From: Saccharopolyspora_D taberi
GTDB lineage: Bacteria; Actinomycetota; Actinomycetes; Mycobacteriales; Pseudonocardiaceae
DNA: 64,000 nucleotides
Assembly (NCBI RefSeq): GCF_039534165.1
Contig: NZ_BAAAUX010000020.1
Location: forward strand, 190,647-254,646
Direction: 5' to 3'
A program made the translations under genes and the position numbers. Below the pieces are notes generated by a model. The model searched no databases. It was not told the DNA's origin and saw nothing but the letters and a program-made list of their open reading frames with translations. Of this stretch, positions 1 to 13,329 are shown piece after piece (position 1 is the first letter of the stretch; each line of letters starts with the position of its first letter).

Positions 1-1651
<1,651 letters not shown>

Positions 1652-1771
1652 GTCGGGTCTTCTCCCTTTGTCGGAAGGTCGCTGTCCTGGGCTGCGCCCA
1701 GAGATTTCGCTGAGCCAGGTTGGGTCGGAACGCCGGTCCGCACAGCTCGGCTGCGCGGACCGGCGGCGAGG

Positions 1772-5266
<3,495 letters not shown>

Positions 5267-6167
5267 GATGCGTCCTTCCGGGACTCTGAACTGGCTACAG
5301 CCGCATCAGAAAGCTCGGGAGTCCGGCGACTTCGACGCCGATCTCGGCCCGCTAACACAGCTGTCAAGGGTGCAATGGCGCCCACGATCCTACGACCCCC
5401 ATGCGGGGTAGACGGAAAGAGGGCAGCGCAAAGTAGCAGTCTAGCCGGAAGGACGCCAGCTGTCGAGGGGAACCCACCGAAGGTGGTCCAGCCCCGTGTC
5501 GACGACCAGAGTGAACCCGCGCGGCGCCGCAGTCAAGAGATCACGCTTCGATCACCCTCGTGGCGCAAAACACGATCACTCGTCGTGACCGCACGCGGCG
5601 TCATCTTGGCTGGTCAGGACCCTACTCGGAAGTAGCGGCCGGCACTGTCCAGTTGGTACCGGCGCGCCGTGCGCGGGCCCGCGCGACGCCCGGCGGGATG
5701 TGGCGCAGATCGCCCATCCGAACCCCACAACGCGCGGCGGTCGCGATCTGTTCCCGGACTCCCGGACCACCATTCGTATCCGAATCGACACACCGGGTGC
5801 GAAACGGGGAAACGCGGAATCGCGATCTCGCCAATGGCGGACCGTTCCCCGGCCGCTCAGCAGGATCAAAACGATCATCCGTCCGGCGGAACCGGTTGCT
5901 GCGGTGTCCGGTACGCGGACTACGACGGGAGGCGAGCCCGGCCGCATTCCCGCGACCCGCCACTGAGACGCGCGGCGAGCTGGTAAGAAGAGCGGGCGGC
6001 GGGCACGATCTGCCCGCCGGTGCCGGTCGCGGCCGCGGTCCCCGGCCGCGCAACCCGGTCTGGTCCGTACGGGCTACTCGCCACCATCGGACGCCGGTAA
6101 CGTGAAACGGACTCGCCACGACGGCCGCTGGTCACGCGCGCGAGCAGCCACGGGAGAGAACACGCCG
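5267..6167. other. Gene-free divergent region between rpoB and the CHAT gene
   Basis: This stretch of about 900 bp separates two divergent genes. It holds the rpoB promoter and leader. I see no convincing coding sequence: the short open frames on both strands have arginine/proline-rich, compositionally random products and no recognisable domain. Pockets of lower GC around 5750-5890 look regulatory rather than coding. The promoter of the plus-strand CHAT gene should lie in the right half, but I cannot place it with confidence. Confidence 0.6.
5438..5466 (-). promoter_or_regulatory. Candidate rpoB promoter
   Basis: On the minus strand TCGACA (5466-5461) and TAGACT (5443-5438) are separated by exactly 17 bp, a good match to a principal-sigma promoter. 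Transcription would start near 5430, giving an rpoB leader of about 165 nt. The match was found by eye and has not been tested. Confidence 0.6.
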
Positions 6168-9100
6168 ATGACAGACGATGCAGGCCGGCAGAGCGACAGG
6201 TTTCGCGGGCTGCAGCGTTGGGCGGGAGGGCAAGGCCGGGCCGACACCGGGTCCGGCTGGTTCTCCGACGCCGAGGCCGGGGGCGACCAGCCCGAAGCTC
6301 CCCGGGCGCACTCCCAGCAGCCCGAGCAGCAGCGCGCCCCCGAACAGCGCAACCCCGAACAGCGCACCTCAGAACAACGCAACCCCGAACAGCGCACCCC
6401 CGAACAGCGCTACGCCGACGCGATCGCGGCGATGAACCGGATCGTCACCACCCTCGACTTCGAGCCGCTGCCCTGGGTCACCGAGGTCTTCCGCGCCACC
6501 GCGGGCGCCCTGCACGAGAAGGACCCCGCCCGCGCGGGCGTGCTCAACAACCTCGGCAGCGCCTCGCAGCTGACCCACCTGCGCAGCGGCGACCCGGCCG
6601 ACCTGGACGACGCCGTCTCCTACTACCGCGCCGCGGCCTCGACCGCGCGCAGCGACGACACCGATCTGGTCCTCTACCGCTGCAACCTCGCGCTCGCGCT
6701 GACCGACCGGGCCACCAAGACCGGCAACGCCGAGGACGCCACCGAGAGCGCGGCGATCGCCCGGCAGGCCGTCGACGAGACCCCGCAGAAGGACCAGCGG
6801 CGGGTGATGGCGCTGATCCGGCTCGGCAACGCGCTCAAGCTGCACGCGCGGCTGGCCGACGACCCGGCGTCGGACAACGAGTCGATCAACGTGTTCCGCG
6901 CGGCCGTGCGCGGCAGCTCCGGCGGGGAGGCCGCGTCGGAGCTGATGGTCAGCCTCGGTGGCGCTTTGCTGCGGCGCTACGAGCGCGCCGGTGCCGTCGA
7001 GGACCTGGACGAGGGCATCTCGCACCTGAGCTCGGGTGCCGGCTCGATGCCCGACAGCGAGCCGCGCCGCGCCGCGCTGTGCCACCTCGCGAGCGCGCTG
7101 CGGCTGCGCTTCCGGCACAACGGCGACCTGGCCGACCTGCACTCCGCGATCTCCGAGCTGATCGGCGTGCTCGGCGTGCTGGAGCCCGGGCACCCGCTGC
7201 TGGGCAAGGCGGTCTGGAACCTGGCGGTGACCGTCGTCGAGCACGTCGACTCCACCGGCGAGCCCAGCCAGCTGCGCCGGGTGCTGCGCCCGATCACCCC
7301 GGCGGTGCGCGGGATGTCGCGGGACGACGCGGACCGCGCGGTCGCGCTCGCCGGGTACGGGGCCCTGCTGCGCAGGCATTTCCTGCACGGCGCCGAGGCC
7401 GCGGTGATCGACGCCGCGGTCCGGGCCGCGGAAGCCGCGGCGGAGGCCGCAGGCAGCGGGGCGCGGTGCCCGGTGCTGAACTCGCTGGGGACCACGCTGG
7501 TCACCCGCTACGAGCACAACTCCGCCCCGGCGGACCTGACCCGCGCCGAGGAGGTCGCGCGGGAGGCGATCGACCTCGCGTCGCGGGAGAACCGCCCGCA
7601 GCACCCGGCGCTGTCGCTGCTCGGGCTGGTCACCATGCACCGGTTCCGGCAGACGTCCAAGACGGTGGACCTGGAAGCCGCGATCGACCTGTTCGACCAG
7701 GCCCTGAACGCGATGCCGGAGGACGCGCCCGCACGCGCCGCGGTCGCGGCCCACCTCGGCCGGGCGGTGCAGACGCTGCACCAGCGCTCCGGCCGCCGCA
7801 AGCTCTACCGCTGGGCCCGCCGCATCCTCACCGAGGCCGCGGCGCAGGCGACGGCACCGGCCGACCAGCGGCTGCGCGCGGCGATCCTGTGCGGCAGGCT
7901 CGCGGCGCAGGCGCAGCGGTGGGCCGAGGCGCAGGAATCGTTCGGGACCGCGGTCGAGCTGCTGCCGCTGGTCACCAGGGGCAAGCGGGTGGTCGCGTCC
8001 CCGGCGGTCCAGCAGCGCTGGGCGCTGGTCGCCGCCGACGCTGCCGCGTGCGCGCTGGAGAACGGCGAGCCGGAACGCGCGGTCGAGCTGCTGGAGCACG
8101 GCCGGTCGGCGATCCTGGCGGACTTCCTGCCGACCGGCGGCGAGCTGGGCGAGCTGCACCGCAGCCACCCGGACCTGGCCGACGAGGCGGTCCGGCTGCG
8201 GCGACTGCTGGACCGCGGCGAGGAGGAGCCCGCGCTGGCCGAGTCCTCCGACGGCGACCGGCAGCGGCTCACCACGGCGTGGGCGGCGCTGGTCGACGAG
8301 ATCCGCGCGGTGCCGGGGCACCGCAACCACCTGCGGCCGACGCCGTTCCAGGAGCTCGCGCCCGCCGGTGCGGACGGGGCCGTGGTGCTGGTGAACCTGA
8401 GCCGCTACCGGTCGGACGCGCTGGTCGTCTTCGGCGGCCGGGTGCTGACGGTGCCGCTGACCAAGGCCGCGCCGGAGTTCGCGGCGATGCAGGCGGAGAA
8501 CGCGCTGACCGCCGTCCAGGACCAGACCTCGCAACCGCTGGCCGAGGTGCTGGACTGGCTGTGGCACAACCTCACCCGCCCGGTGCTGGACCGGATGGGG
8601 TACCTGGGAACGCCCGGCGCCGGGCAGCGCTGGCCGCGCATCTGGTGGGCCGCCGTCGGCGCGGCGGCGTTCCTGCCGCTGCACGCGGCGGCCTCGTTGT
8701 CCGGCGACTGCGCGCTGGAGCGGGTCGTGTCGTCGTACACCCCGACCCTGAGCTGCCTGCTGCGCGCCAAGCAGCGCCCGCACCCGGAGAACGGCATCCC
8801 GCTGGTCGCGGCCGGCTCGCAGGAGCGGGTGGCGCGCGAGCTGCCGCAGCAGAACCAGATCCTGGCGCAGCACTGGCCGCGCGCCGAGATCCGCTCGATG
8901 GAGAGCACCACCCCGAACGAGATGCTGCGGCTGATCCCCGAGCACCCGTGGCTGCACGTCTGCGAGAACAGCACGCAGTACCCGGCGCAGCCCGCCGCCG
9001 CGCTCGTGCTCGACCGGGAGCCGCCGCACCGCTCGCTCGGCGTGGTCGAGCTCGGCCAGCTGACGCTGGACGAAGCGGAGTTCTGCTACCTGGGCCAGAC

Positions 9101-9374
9101 CGCGACGGCCGCCGACACCCCGTCGGCGGCGGCGGTGAACCTCGCCGAGTCGCTGGGCTTCGCCGGGTACAACCACGTCGTCGGCACCCTGTGGGAGGTC
9201 GACGAGGACGTCGCGACCGAGGTGCACGCCGAGGTCTACGAGACGGTGTTCGGCGCCGAGGACGGCGGGACCGACCACTCGGCCTACGCCCTGCACGAGG
9301 CCGCGCGCCGACTGCGCCACCAAGCCCCGGACAATCCCGAGCGCTGGAGCGCGCACGTGCACGTGGGCCCGTAG
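6168..9374 (+). CDS. TPR-CHAT protein with a degenerate protease dyad
   Basis: This 1068-aa protein starts at ATG 6168, placed by a GGGAGA Shine-Dalgarno 10 bp upstream; an in-frame ATG at 6102 lacks one. Residues 1-85 are polar and contain a PEQR repeat. Residues about 85-640 are alpha-helical and TPR-like (recurring LNNLGSASQL, LGNALKLHAR, LGGALLRRYE, LGLVTMHRF blocks). The C-terminal third matches a CHAT (caspase-HetF-associated with TPRs) domain, including AAVNLAESLGFAGYNHVVG then TLWEVDED. CHAT domains are caspase-like cysteine proteases. Here the His of the usual HxxCHG block is Asn934 (LHVCENS), and the Cys of the usual LSACETA block is Thr978 (LGQTATA). It is therefore probably a non-catalytic scaffold or sensor. 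It is convergent with the Mce operon. The partner is unknown. Confidence 0.85.
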   Translation: MTDDAGRQSDRFRGLQRWAGGQGRADTGSGWFSDAEAGGDQPEAPRAHSQQPEQQRAPEQRNPEQRTSEQRNPEQRTPEQRYADAIAAMNRIVTTLDFEPLPWVTEVFRATAGALHEKDPARAGVLNNLGSASQLTHLRSGDPADLDDAVSYYRAAASTARSDDTDLVLYRCNLALALTDRATKTGNAEDATESAAIARQAVDETPQKDQRRVMALIRLGNALKLHARLADDPASDNESINVFRAAVRGSSGGEAASELMVSLGGALLRRYERAGAVEDLDEGISHLSSGAGSMPDSEPRRAALCHLASALRLRFRHNGDLADLHSAISELIGVLGVLEPGHPLLGKAVWNLAVTVVEHVDSTGEPSQLRRVLRPITPAVRGMSRDDADRAVALAGYGALLRRHFLHGAEAAVIDAAVRAAEAAAEAAGSGARCPVLNSLGTTLVTRYEHNSAPADLTRAEEVAREAIDLASRENRPQHPALSLLGLVTMHRFRQTSKTVDLEAAIDLFDQALNAMPEDAPARAAVAAHLGRAVQTLHQRSGRRKLYRWARRILTEAAAQATAPADQRLRAAILCGRLAAQAQRWAEAQESFGTAVELLPLVTRGKRVVASPAVQQRWALVAADAAACALENGEPERAVELLEHGRSAILADFLPTGGELGELHRSHPDLADEAVRLRRLLDRGEEEPALAESSDGDRQRLTTAWAALVDEIRAVPGHRNHLRPTPFQELAPAGADGAVVLVNLSRYRSDALVVFGGRVLTVPLTKAAPEFAAMQAENALTAVQDQTSQPLAEVLDWLWHNLTRPVLDRMGYLGTPGAGQRWPRIWWAAVGAAAFLPLHAAASLSGDCALERVVSSYTPTLSCLLRAKQRPHPENGIPLVAAGSQERVARELPQQNQILAQHWPRAEIRSMESTTPNEMLRLIPEHPWLHVCENSTQYPAQPAAALVLDREPPHRSLGVVELGQLTLDEAEFCYLGQTATAADTPSAAAVNLAESLGFAGYNHVVGTLWEVDEDVATEVHAEVYETVFGAEDGGTDHSAYALHEAARRLRHQAPDNPERWSAHVHVGP
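6338..6412 (+). repeat. Five 15-bp tandem repeats in the CHAT gene
   Basis: Five consecutive 15-bp units, each based on CCCCGAACAGCGCA plus one base, encode repeated PEQR-N/T pentapeptides near the N-terminus. Unit 3 is the most diverged. The repeat preserves frame, so copy-number change would only alter linker length. Confidence 0.85.
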
Positions 9375-9389
9375 CGCCGGGAGTTCCGG

Positions 9390-10439
9390 TCAGCGCTGGG
9401 AGATCCGGTCGATCTTCCAGCGGTCGCCCTGCTTCTCGGCGCCGACGGTGATCTGCGCGGGACCGATGTTGGGCTGGCCGTTGTCGGTGCGGACCGCCTG
9501 CTGGTCGACGAACAGCAGCAGCTCGGCGCGGTCGCCCTGGAGGCGGGTGACGCCGACGGACTTGACGGTCGTGGTGACGACCAGCTTCTGCTGCGGCGCG
9601 AGCTCCTTGACCGTGGCGAACAGCCGGTTGTACTCGTCGACCGCCTGGCCGACGAGGAGTTCGTTGGCGGCGCGCTCGGTCTTGGCGGTGTCGGTGAAGT
9701 CGTAGGAGAACACCTTCGACACGGCGTCGCTGATCTGCCCGGTGACCTCGGCGGTCGCGGGTCCGTCGACCAGGGCCTCGTTGGCGGCGGGGCCGTTGGT
9801 GCGCACGTTGTGCTGCGCGATGCCGAAGACCACCGCCAGCGCGGTGAAGACCGCCGTGGCGACCAGGAGACCGGTGATCAGCGCGCGGTTTCCGCGCGGG
9901 CGTTCGGGCGTGGGCTCCTGGGCGGCAGCGGCTTCGGCGGCTTCGGGCCCCGGGGCGGATTCGCGCGTGGGCTCCGGAGCGGCCTCGGCATCCGCGGCTT
10001 CAGGGCCCGGGGCGGCATCGGGCGTGGCAGCGGGCTCCGGGGCGGCAGCGGCTTCCTTGGCAGCTTCCGGGGCCCGACCAGCTTCGGAGTCCTGGGCGGA
10101 CTCGGGCTCCGTGGCGGGCTCCGACGCGGCGGCCTCCGAAGCAGCGGTTTCGGATCCGGGAACGGCCTCGCCCTCGGGCTCGGTGGCGACCTCGGGCGGG
10201 ACTTCAGCGACCGTCTCGGCCTCAGCGACCGTCTCGGCCTCAGCGACCGTCTCGGCCTCGGCAACCGTCTCGGCCTCAGCGACGGCCTCGGCCGGGGCCG
10301 TCACCTCCTCCGCCGATCCCTCCACAGTGGACGAATCAGCGCGGCCGTTCCCCGGAGCGGCCTCCCGGGTGGCCCGCTTGCGGAGCCCGGCGACGCGGGG
10401 CCGGGACGCCGATGCTGGATTCTGGCGGGGCTTGGACAC
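9390..10439 (-). CDS. Mce-associated membrane protein (second Mas)
   Basis: This 349-aa protein starts at GTG 10439, which has AGGAG 7 bp upstream. Residues 1-165 are a long Ala/Glu/Pro-rich, low-complexity cytoplasmic segment that includes four near-identical ETVAEA repeats. One transmembrane helix follows (ALITGLLVATAVFTALAVVFG). The C-terminal extracytoplasmic domain of about 165 residues (VFSYDFTDTAKTERAANELL through GDRWKIDRISQR) is typical of Mce-associated (Mas) proteins, which are thought to stabilise Mce complexes. It is the last gene of the Mce operon. The N-terminal extension is unusually long for the family. Confidence 0.85.
   Translation of the reverse strand: MSKPRQNPASASRPRVAGLRKRATREAAPGNGRADSSTVEGSAEEVTAPAEAVAEAETVAEAETVAEAETVAEAETVAEVPPEVATEPEGEAVPGSETAASEAAASEPATEPESAQDSEAGRAPEAAKEAAAAPEPAATPDAAPGPEAADAEAAPEPTRESAPGPEAAEAAAAQEPTPERPRGNRALITGLLVATAVFTALAVVFGIAQHNVRTNGPAANEALVDGPATAEVTGQISDAVSKVFSYDFTDTAKTERAANELLVGQAVDEYNRLFATVKELAPQQKLVVTTTVKSVGVTRLQGDRAELLLFVDQQAVRTDNGQPNIGPAQITVGAEKQGDRWKIDRISQR
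10207..10278 (-). repeat. Four 18-bp tandem repeats in the Mas gene
   Basis: Four head-to-tail 18-bp copies differ at only one or two positions and encode ETVAEA hexapeptides. A fifth, diverged copy follows to 10296. The near-identity suggests recent slippage and possible length variation between strains. Confidence 0.9.
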
Positions 10440-10489
10440 TACGACACTCCTAGAACTGCGGCGGCGGGCGGCGACGTACTTCGGCGGCG

Positions 10490-11014
10490 TCAGCCGACCG
10501 CCACGGCACCGAGGTTGCTGAGCTTCCACCGGTCGCCGTCGCGGGTCAGCTCGACCTGGTAGCGGGTGCGCTTCACCGCGGGCTGCTGCCCCTCCGGGGT
10601 GGCGGTGAACTCCACGACGGCGATCATCATCGCCTTGCCCGCGCGCTCGTCGAGCTCGGTCAGCGCGGCGTCGAGCACCTTGCCCTCGGTGACCGTCTTG
10701 GCCTGCTGGATCCGCTCGGCGTTGGCCTGCCTGCCGCGCTGGACCTCGTCGCGCAGCGGGCCGGTCGAGCTCTCCACCCACAGGTCCAGGCCGCGCTGGA
10801 CGTCCCGGTAGTCGAGGGTGTGGAAGTTGACGACACCCTGCCTGCCCGCTTCGAGCGCGTTGTCCCGCTCGGTCGCGAACGACGTCGAGTCGCTGTTGGC
10901 CGCGCTCGCCCACGAGACGCCGAACACCCCGGCCGCGATGACGGACGCGGCGAGCGCGGCCGAGGCCGCGACCACTCCCCATCTGCGGGGGCGCGGCTGG
11001 GACTCGTCGGCCAT
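10490..11014 (-). CDS. Mce-associated membrane protein (first Mas)
   Basis: This 174-aa protein has a short basic cytoplasmic N-terminus (MADESQPRPRRWG), one transmembrane helix (residues about 12-36) and an extracytoplasmic domain ending ELTRDGDRWKLSNLGAVAVG. This is the Mas architecture seen at the 3' ends of actinobacterial mce operons such as M. tuberculosis mce4. It lies 29 bp after mceF with AGGAGA upstream of the ATG, so it is part of the same transcript. Its likely role is stabilising the envelope-spanning Mce importer; no enzymatic motif is visible. Confidence 0.85.
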   Translation of the reverse strand: MADESQPRPRRWGVVAASAALAASVIAAGVFGVSWASAANSDSTSFATERDNALEAGRQGVVNFHTLDYRDVQRGLDLWVESSTGPLRDEVQRGRQANAERIQQAKTVTEGKVLDAALTELDERAGKAMMIAVVEFTATPEGQQPAVKRTRYQVELTRDGDRWKLSNLGAVAVG

Positions 11015-11043
11015 CTCTCCTCCTAGGTGTTGACGCGGGACTG

Positions 11044-12147
11044 CTACTGCCCCGGTGCGTTCTGGGCACCCCGCACGGAGGTGTCGCTCCCCCTGGGCTC
11101 GGCGCAGTACGCCCGGGTGTTCAGCGGCACCGGTGTCATGTCGTTGCCAGGCCGCCGAACGGTGGATTCGTAACCGGCCGTGCAGGGTAGTGGGTCGAAA
11201 ACGTTGAGCGCCAGGCCGAAGTGGGCGGTTCCGTCGCCCGGGACGACCGTGTTGCTCGCGGTCACGACCACCGGGTACAGCGTCATGATCTGCTCGATGC
11301 CGTCGACCCGGGTGGCCATCAGCTCCGAGGTGCTGGTCAGGTTCGCCAGCAGCGGGCCGAGCTTGTCGTTCTCCCGCAGGAAACCGCTGATCTGCGAAGC
11401 CGCGGGCGGCGCCTTCTCGATCACCCCGCGCAGGTCGCCGTCCGACTTCTGCAGCTGCTCGGACAGCAGCCGCAGATTCTCGCCGTAGGACTTGATCGCC
11501 GAGCCCTGCTCGTTCTGGGTGGCCAGCACGGTCTTGCCGTCGGCGAGCAGCTGCTTGGTCTGCGGCAGGTGCTGCTGGGCAGCCGCGGTGAACTCGCCGG
11601 TGGTGTCGATGATCTTCTGAAGGTTCCCGCCGTTGTCGCGGAACGCGGTGCCCAGCTCGTTGACCACCGTGCGCAGCGAGTCGGTCGGCACCGACTTGGA
11701 GAACGAGTCCAGGTTGGTCATCAGGTCCTCGACCGGCAGCGGCGTCCGCGTGGACGCCTGCGCGATCGTCGAGCCGTCCTCCAGGAACGGGCCCCGCTCG
11801 CTCTTCGGCCGCAGGTCGACGTACTGCTCGCCGACCGCCGACCGCAGGCTGACCACGGCCTCGACGTCCTTCGGGATGCGCGGCGCGCTGGACTCGATGT
11901 CCAGCGGCACCTCCACGCCGTCGGAGGTCAGCCGCATCGTGCCGACCCGGCCGATCGGCACGCCCCGGTAGGTGACCTCGGCGTTGTCGAAGACCCCGCC
12001 GGTGTCGGCGAGCTTCATCGTCACGACGTAGCCGCGCGGGCCGAGCAGCCGGTCGAGCCCGGCGTACTTGGCGCCCGCGTAGCCGACGCCGACCAGGGCG
12101 ATGGCGACGAACGCGACGATCTGGATGCGGACCCTGCGCGTGAGCAT
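11044..12147 (-). CDS. MCE family protein, MceF position
   Basis: This 367-aa protein has an N-terminal transmembrane anchor (VRIQIVAFVAIALVGVGYAG) and an MlaD/MCE domain at about residues 35-115 (KLADTGGVFDNAEVTYRGV, then PIGRVGTMRL). A long helical region and a C-terminal tail with two cysteines (PCTAGYEST, AYCAEP) follow. MCE subunits form a hexameric tunnel that carries lipids across the periplasm. This is the sixth and last Mce subunit, directly abutting the lipoprotein mceE gene. Confidence 0.92.
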   Translation of the reverse strand: MLTRRVRIQIVAFVAIALVGVGYAGAKYAGLDRLLGPRGYVVTMKLADTGGVFDNAEVTYRGVPIGRVGTMRLTSDGVEVPLDIESSAPRIPKDVEAVVSLRSAVGEQYVDLRPKSERGPFLEDGSTIAQASTRTPLPVEDLMTNLDSFSKSVPTDSLRTVVNELGTAFRDNGGNLQKIIDTTGEFTAAAQQHLPQTKQLLADGKTVLATQNEQGSAIKSYGENLRLLSEQLQKSDGDLRGVIEKAPPAASQISGFLRENDKLGPLLANLTSTSELMATRVDGIEQIMTLYPVVVTASNTVVPGDGTAHFGLALNVFDPLPCTAGYESTVRRPGNDMTPVPLNTRAYCAEPRGSDTSVRGAQNAPGQ

Positions 12148-13329
12148 CTAGTCACCACCACCGAAGAGGTCGTCGAGCCAGCTGCCGGAGTCCTTCGGCG
12201 GTTCCGGTGGCGGCGCGGGTTGCTGGGGCGTCGGCTGCGGCGCGGGCTGCTCTGGGGTCAGCCCCGGCAGCGGCAGCGGCGGAAGTCCCGGCGGCGGGGG
12301 CAGCAGCGGCTGCCTGCTGCGGCCGAAGTTGTCGACGATGTTGGTCAGGTTGAGGTCGACGTTCGCGTACAGGTTGGTGTAGTCGCTGCCGCCGATGCCC
12401 TCGACCGAGTTGTCCGGGAACGGGAAGGTCAGCAGGACCTCCAGCGACCTCGGCAGGTTCTCGCCCGCCGCGGCCAGCTGCTTGAGCGTGGGCGCCAGCT
12501 GGTCGAGGTTGTGCACCAGGTCGTCCTTGCTCTTGTCGACCACGTCGGTGGCGACCCCGGACAGCTTGTCCAGCGACTGGAGCATGGTGACCAGCTGGCC
12601 GCGCTGCTCGTTGAGCACCCGCAGGCCCGGTTCCAGGTCGCGCAGCGCGGTGTCGATGTTGCCGCGCTGGGCGTTCACGCTGGCGCTGAGCCGGTTGATG
12701 CTGTCCAGCGCGCGCGTGATGTCGTCGCGCTGGGCGTCCAGCCCGGCCACCAGTTCGTCCACGTTGGACAGAAGGCTGCGGACGTCGGCCTCGCGGCCCT
12801 CCAGCGCGGCGTTGAGCTCCTTGGTGATGTTCTGCAGCTGCGCGACCCCGCCACCGTTGAGCAGCAGGGACAGCGCGCCCAGCACCTCTTCGACCTCGGG
12901 GTTGCGGCTGGTGCGCTCCAGGCCGATGACGTCGCCGCCGACCAGCCTGCCGATCGGCACCTGCGACTCCGGCGGACCGGCGAGCTCGACGTACTTCTCG
13001 CCCAGCAGGCTCGACTGGCGCAGCCGGGCGGTGGCGTTGGCGGGCAGCTCCACGTCGGAGTTGACCACCACGGTCACCTCCGCCTGCCAGGAGTCCGGGG
13101 CGAGCCCGATCTCGGAGACCCGGCCGACCGGCACGTCGTTGACCCGCACCCCGGCGTTGGGCACCAGGTCCAGGACGTCCTGGAACCGCACCTTCACCTC
13201 GTAGGGCGAGTCACCGACGTCGGCACCGCCGGGCAGCGGCATGTCGTACACCCCGCGGAACCCGCAGCCGCCCAGCAGCACCAGGCCGGCGGCGGCCAGC
13301 GCGACCGCGCGCAACGCGTTGCGGCCCAT
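12148..13329 (-). CDS. MCE family lipoprotein, MceE position
   Basis: This 393-aa protein starts at ATG 13329, which overlaps the stop of the preceding gene by one base (TGATG). Residues 1-22 form a lipoprotein signal peptide with an LGGC lipobox (Cys22). A MlaD/MCE domain follows (VKVRFQDVLDLVPNAGVRVN, then DVPVGRVSEI), then a long coiled helix, and the C-terminus is strongly proline-rich (about residues 340-393). The lipobox is the hallmark of the fifth subunit (LprK-like) of actinobacterial Mce complexes. Confidence 0.93.
   Translation of the reverse strand: MGRNALRAVALAAAGLVLLGGCGFRGVYDMPLPGGADVGDSPYEVKVRFQDVLDLVPNAGVRVNDVPVGRVSEIGLAPDSWQAEVTVVVNSDVELPANATARLRQSSLLGEKYVELAGPPESQVPIGRLVGGDVIGLERTSRNPEVEEVLGALSLLLNGGGVAQLQNITKELNAALEGREADVRSLLSNVDELVAGLDAQRDDITRALDSINRLSASVNAQRGNIDTALRDLEPGLRVLNEQRGQLVTMLQSLDKLSGVATDVVDKSKDDLVHNLDQLAPTLKQLAAAGENLPRSLEVLLTFPFPDNSVEGIGGSDYTNLYANVDLNLTNIVDNFGRSRQPLLPPPPGLPPLPLPGLTPEQPAPQPTPQQPAPPPEPPKDSGSWLDDLFGGGD

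Noticed and set aside
5576..6135. Several overlapping 70-180 codon frames in the rpoB upstream region
   Set aside because: Mutually overlapping frames on both strands have no ribosome binding sites, no third-position GC bias consistent with one frame, and no recognisable motif.
6218..9451. A 1077-codon open frame overlapping the CHAT gene in another frame, and an antisense one at 6369-9362
   Set aside because: Both have Arg/Ala/Gly-dominated random composition. The CHAT frame has a ribosome binding site and a recognisable domain.
10207..10296. Possible CRISPR-like array
   Set aside because: The 18-bp units are contiguous with no spacers and encode an in-frame protein repeat.
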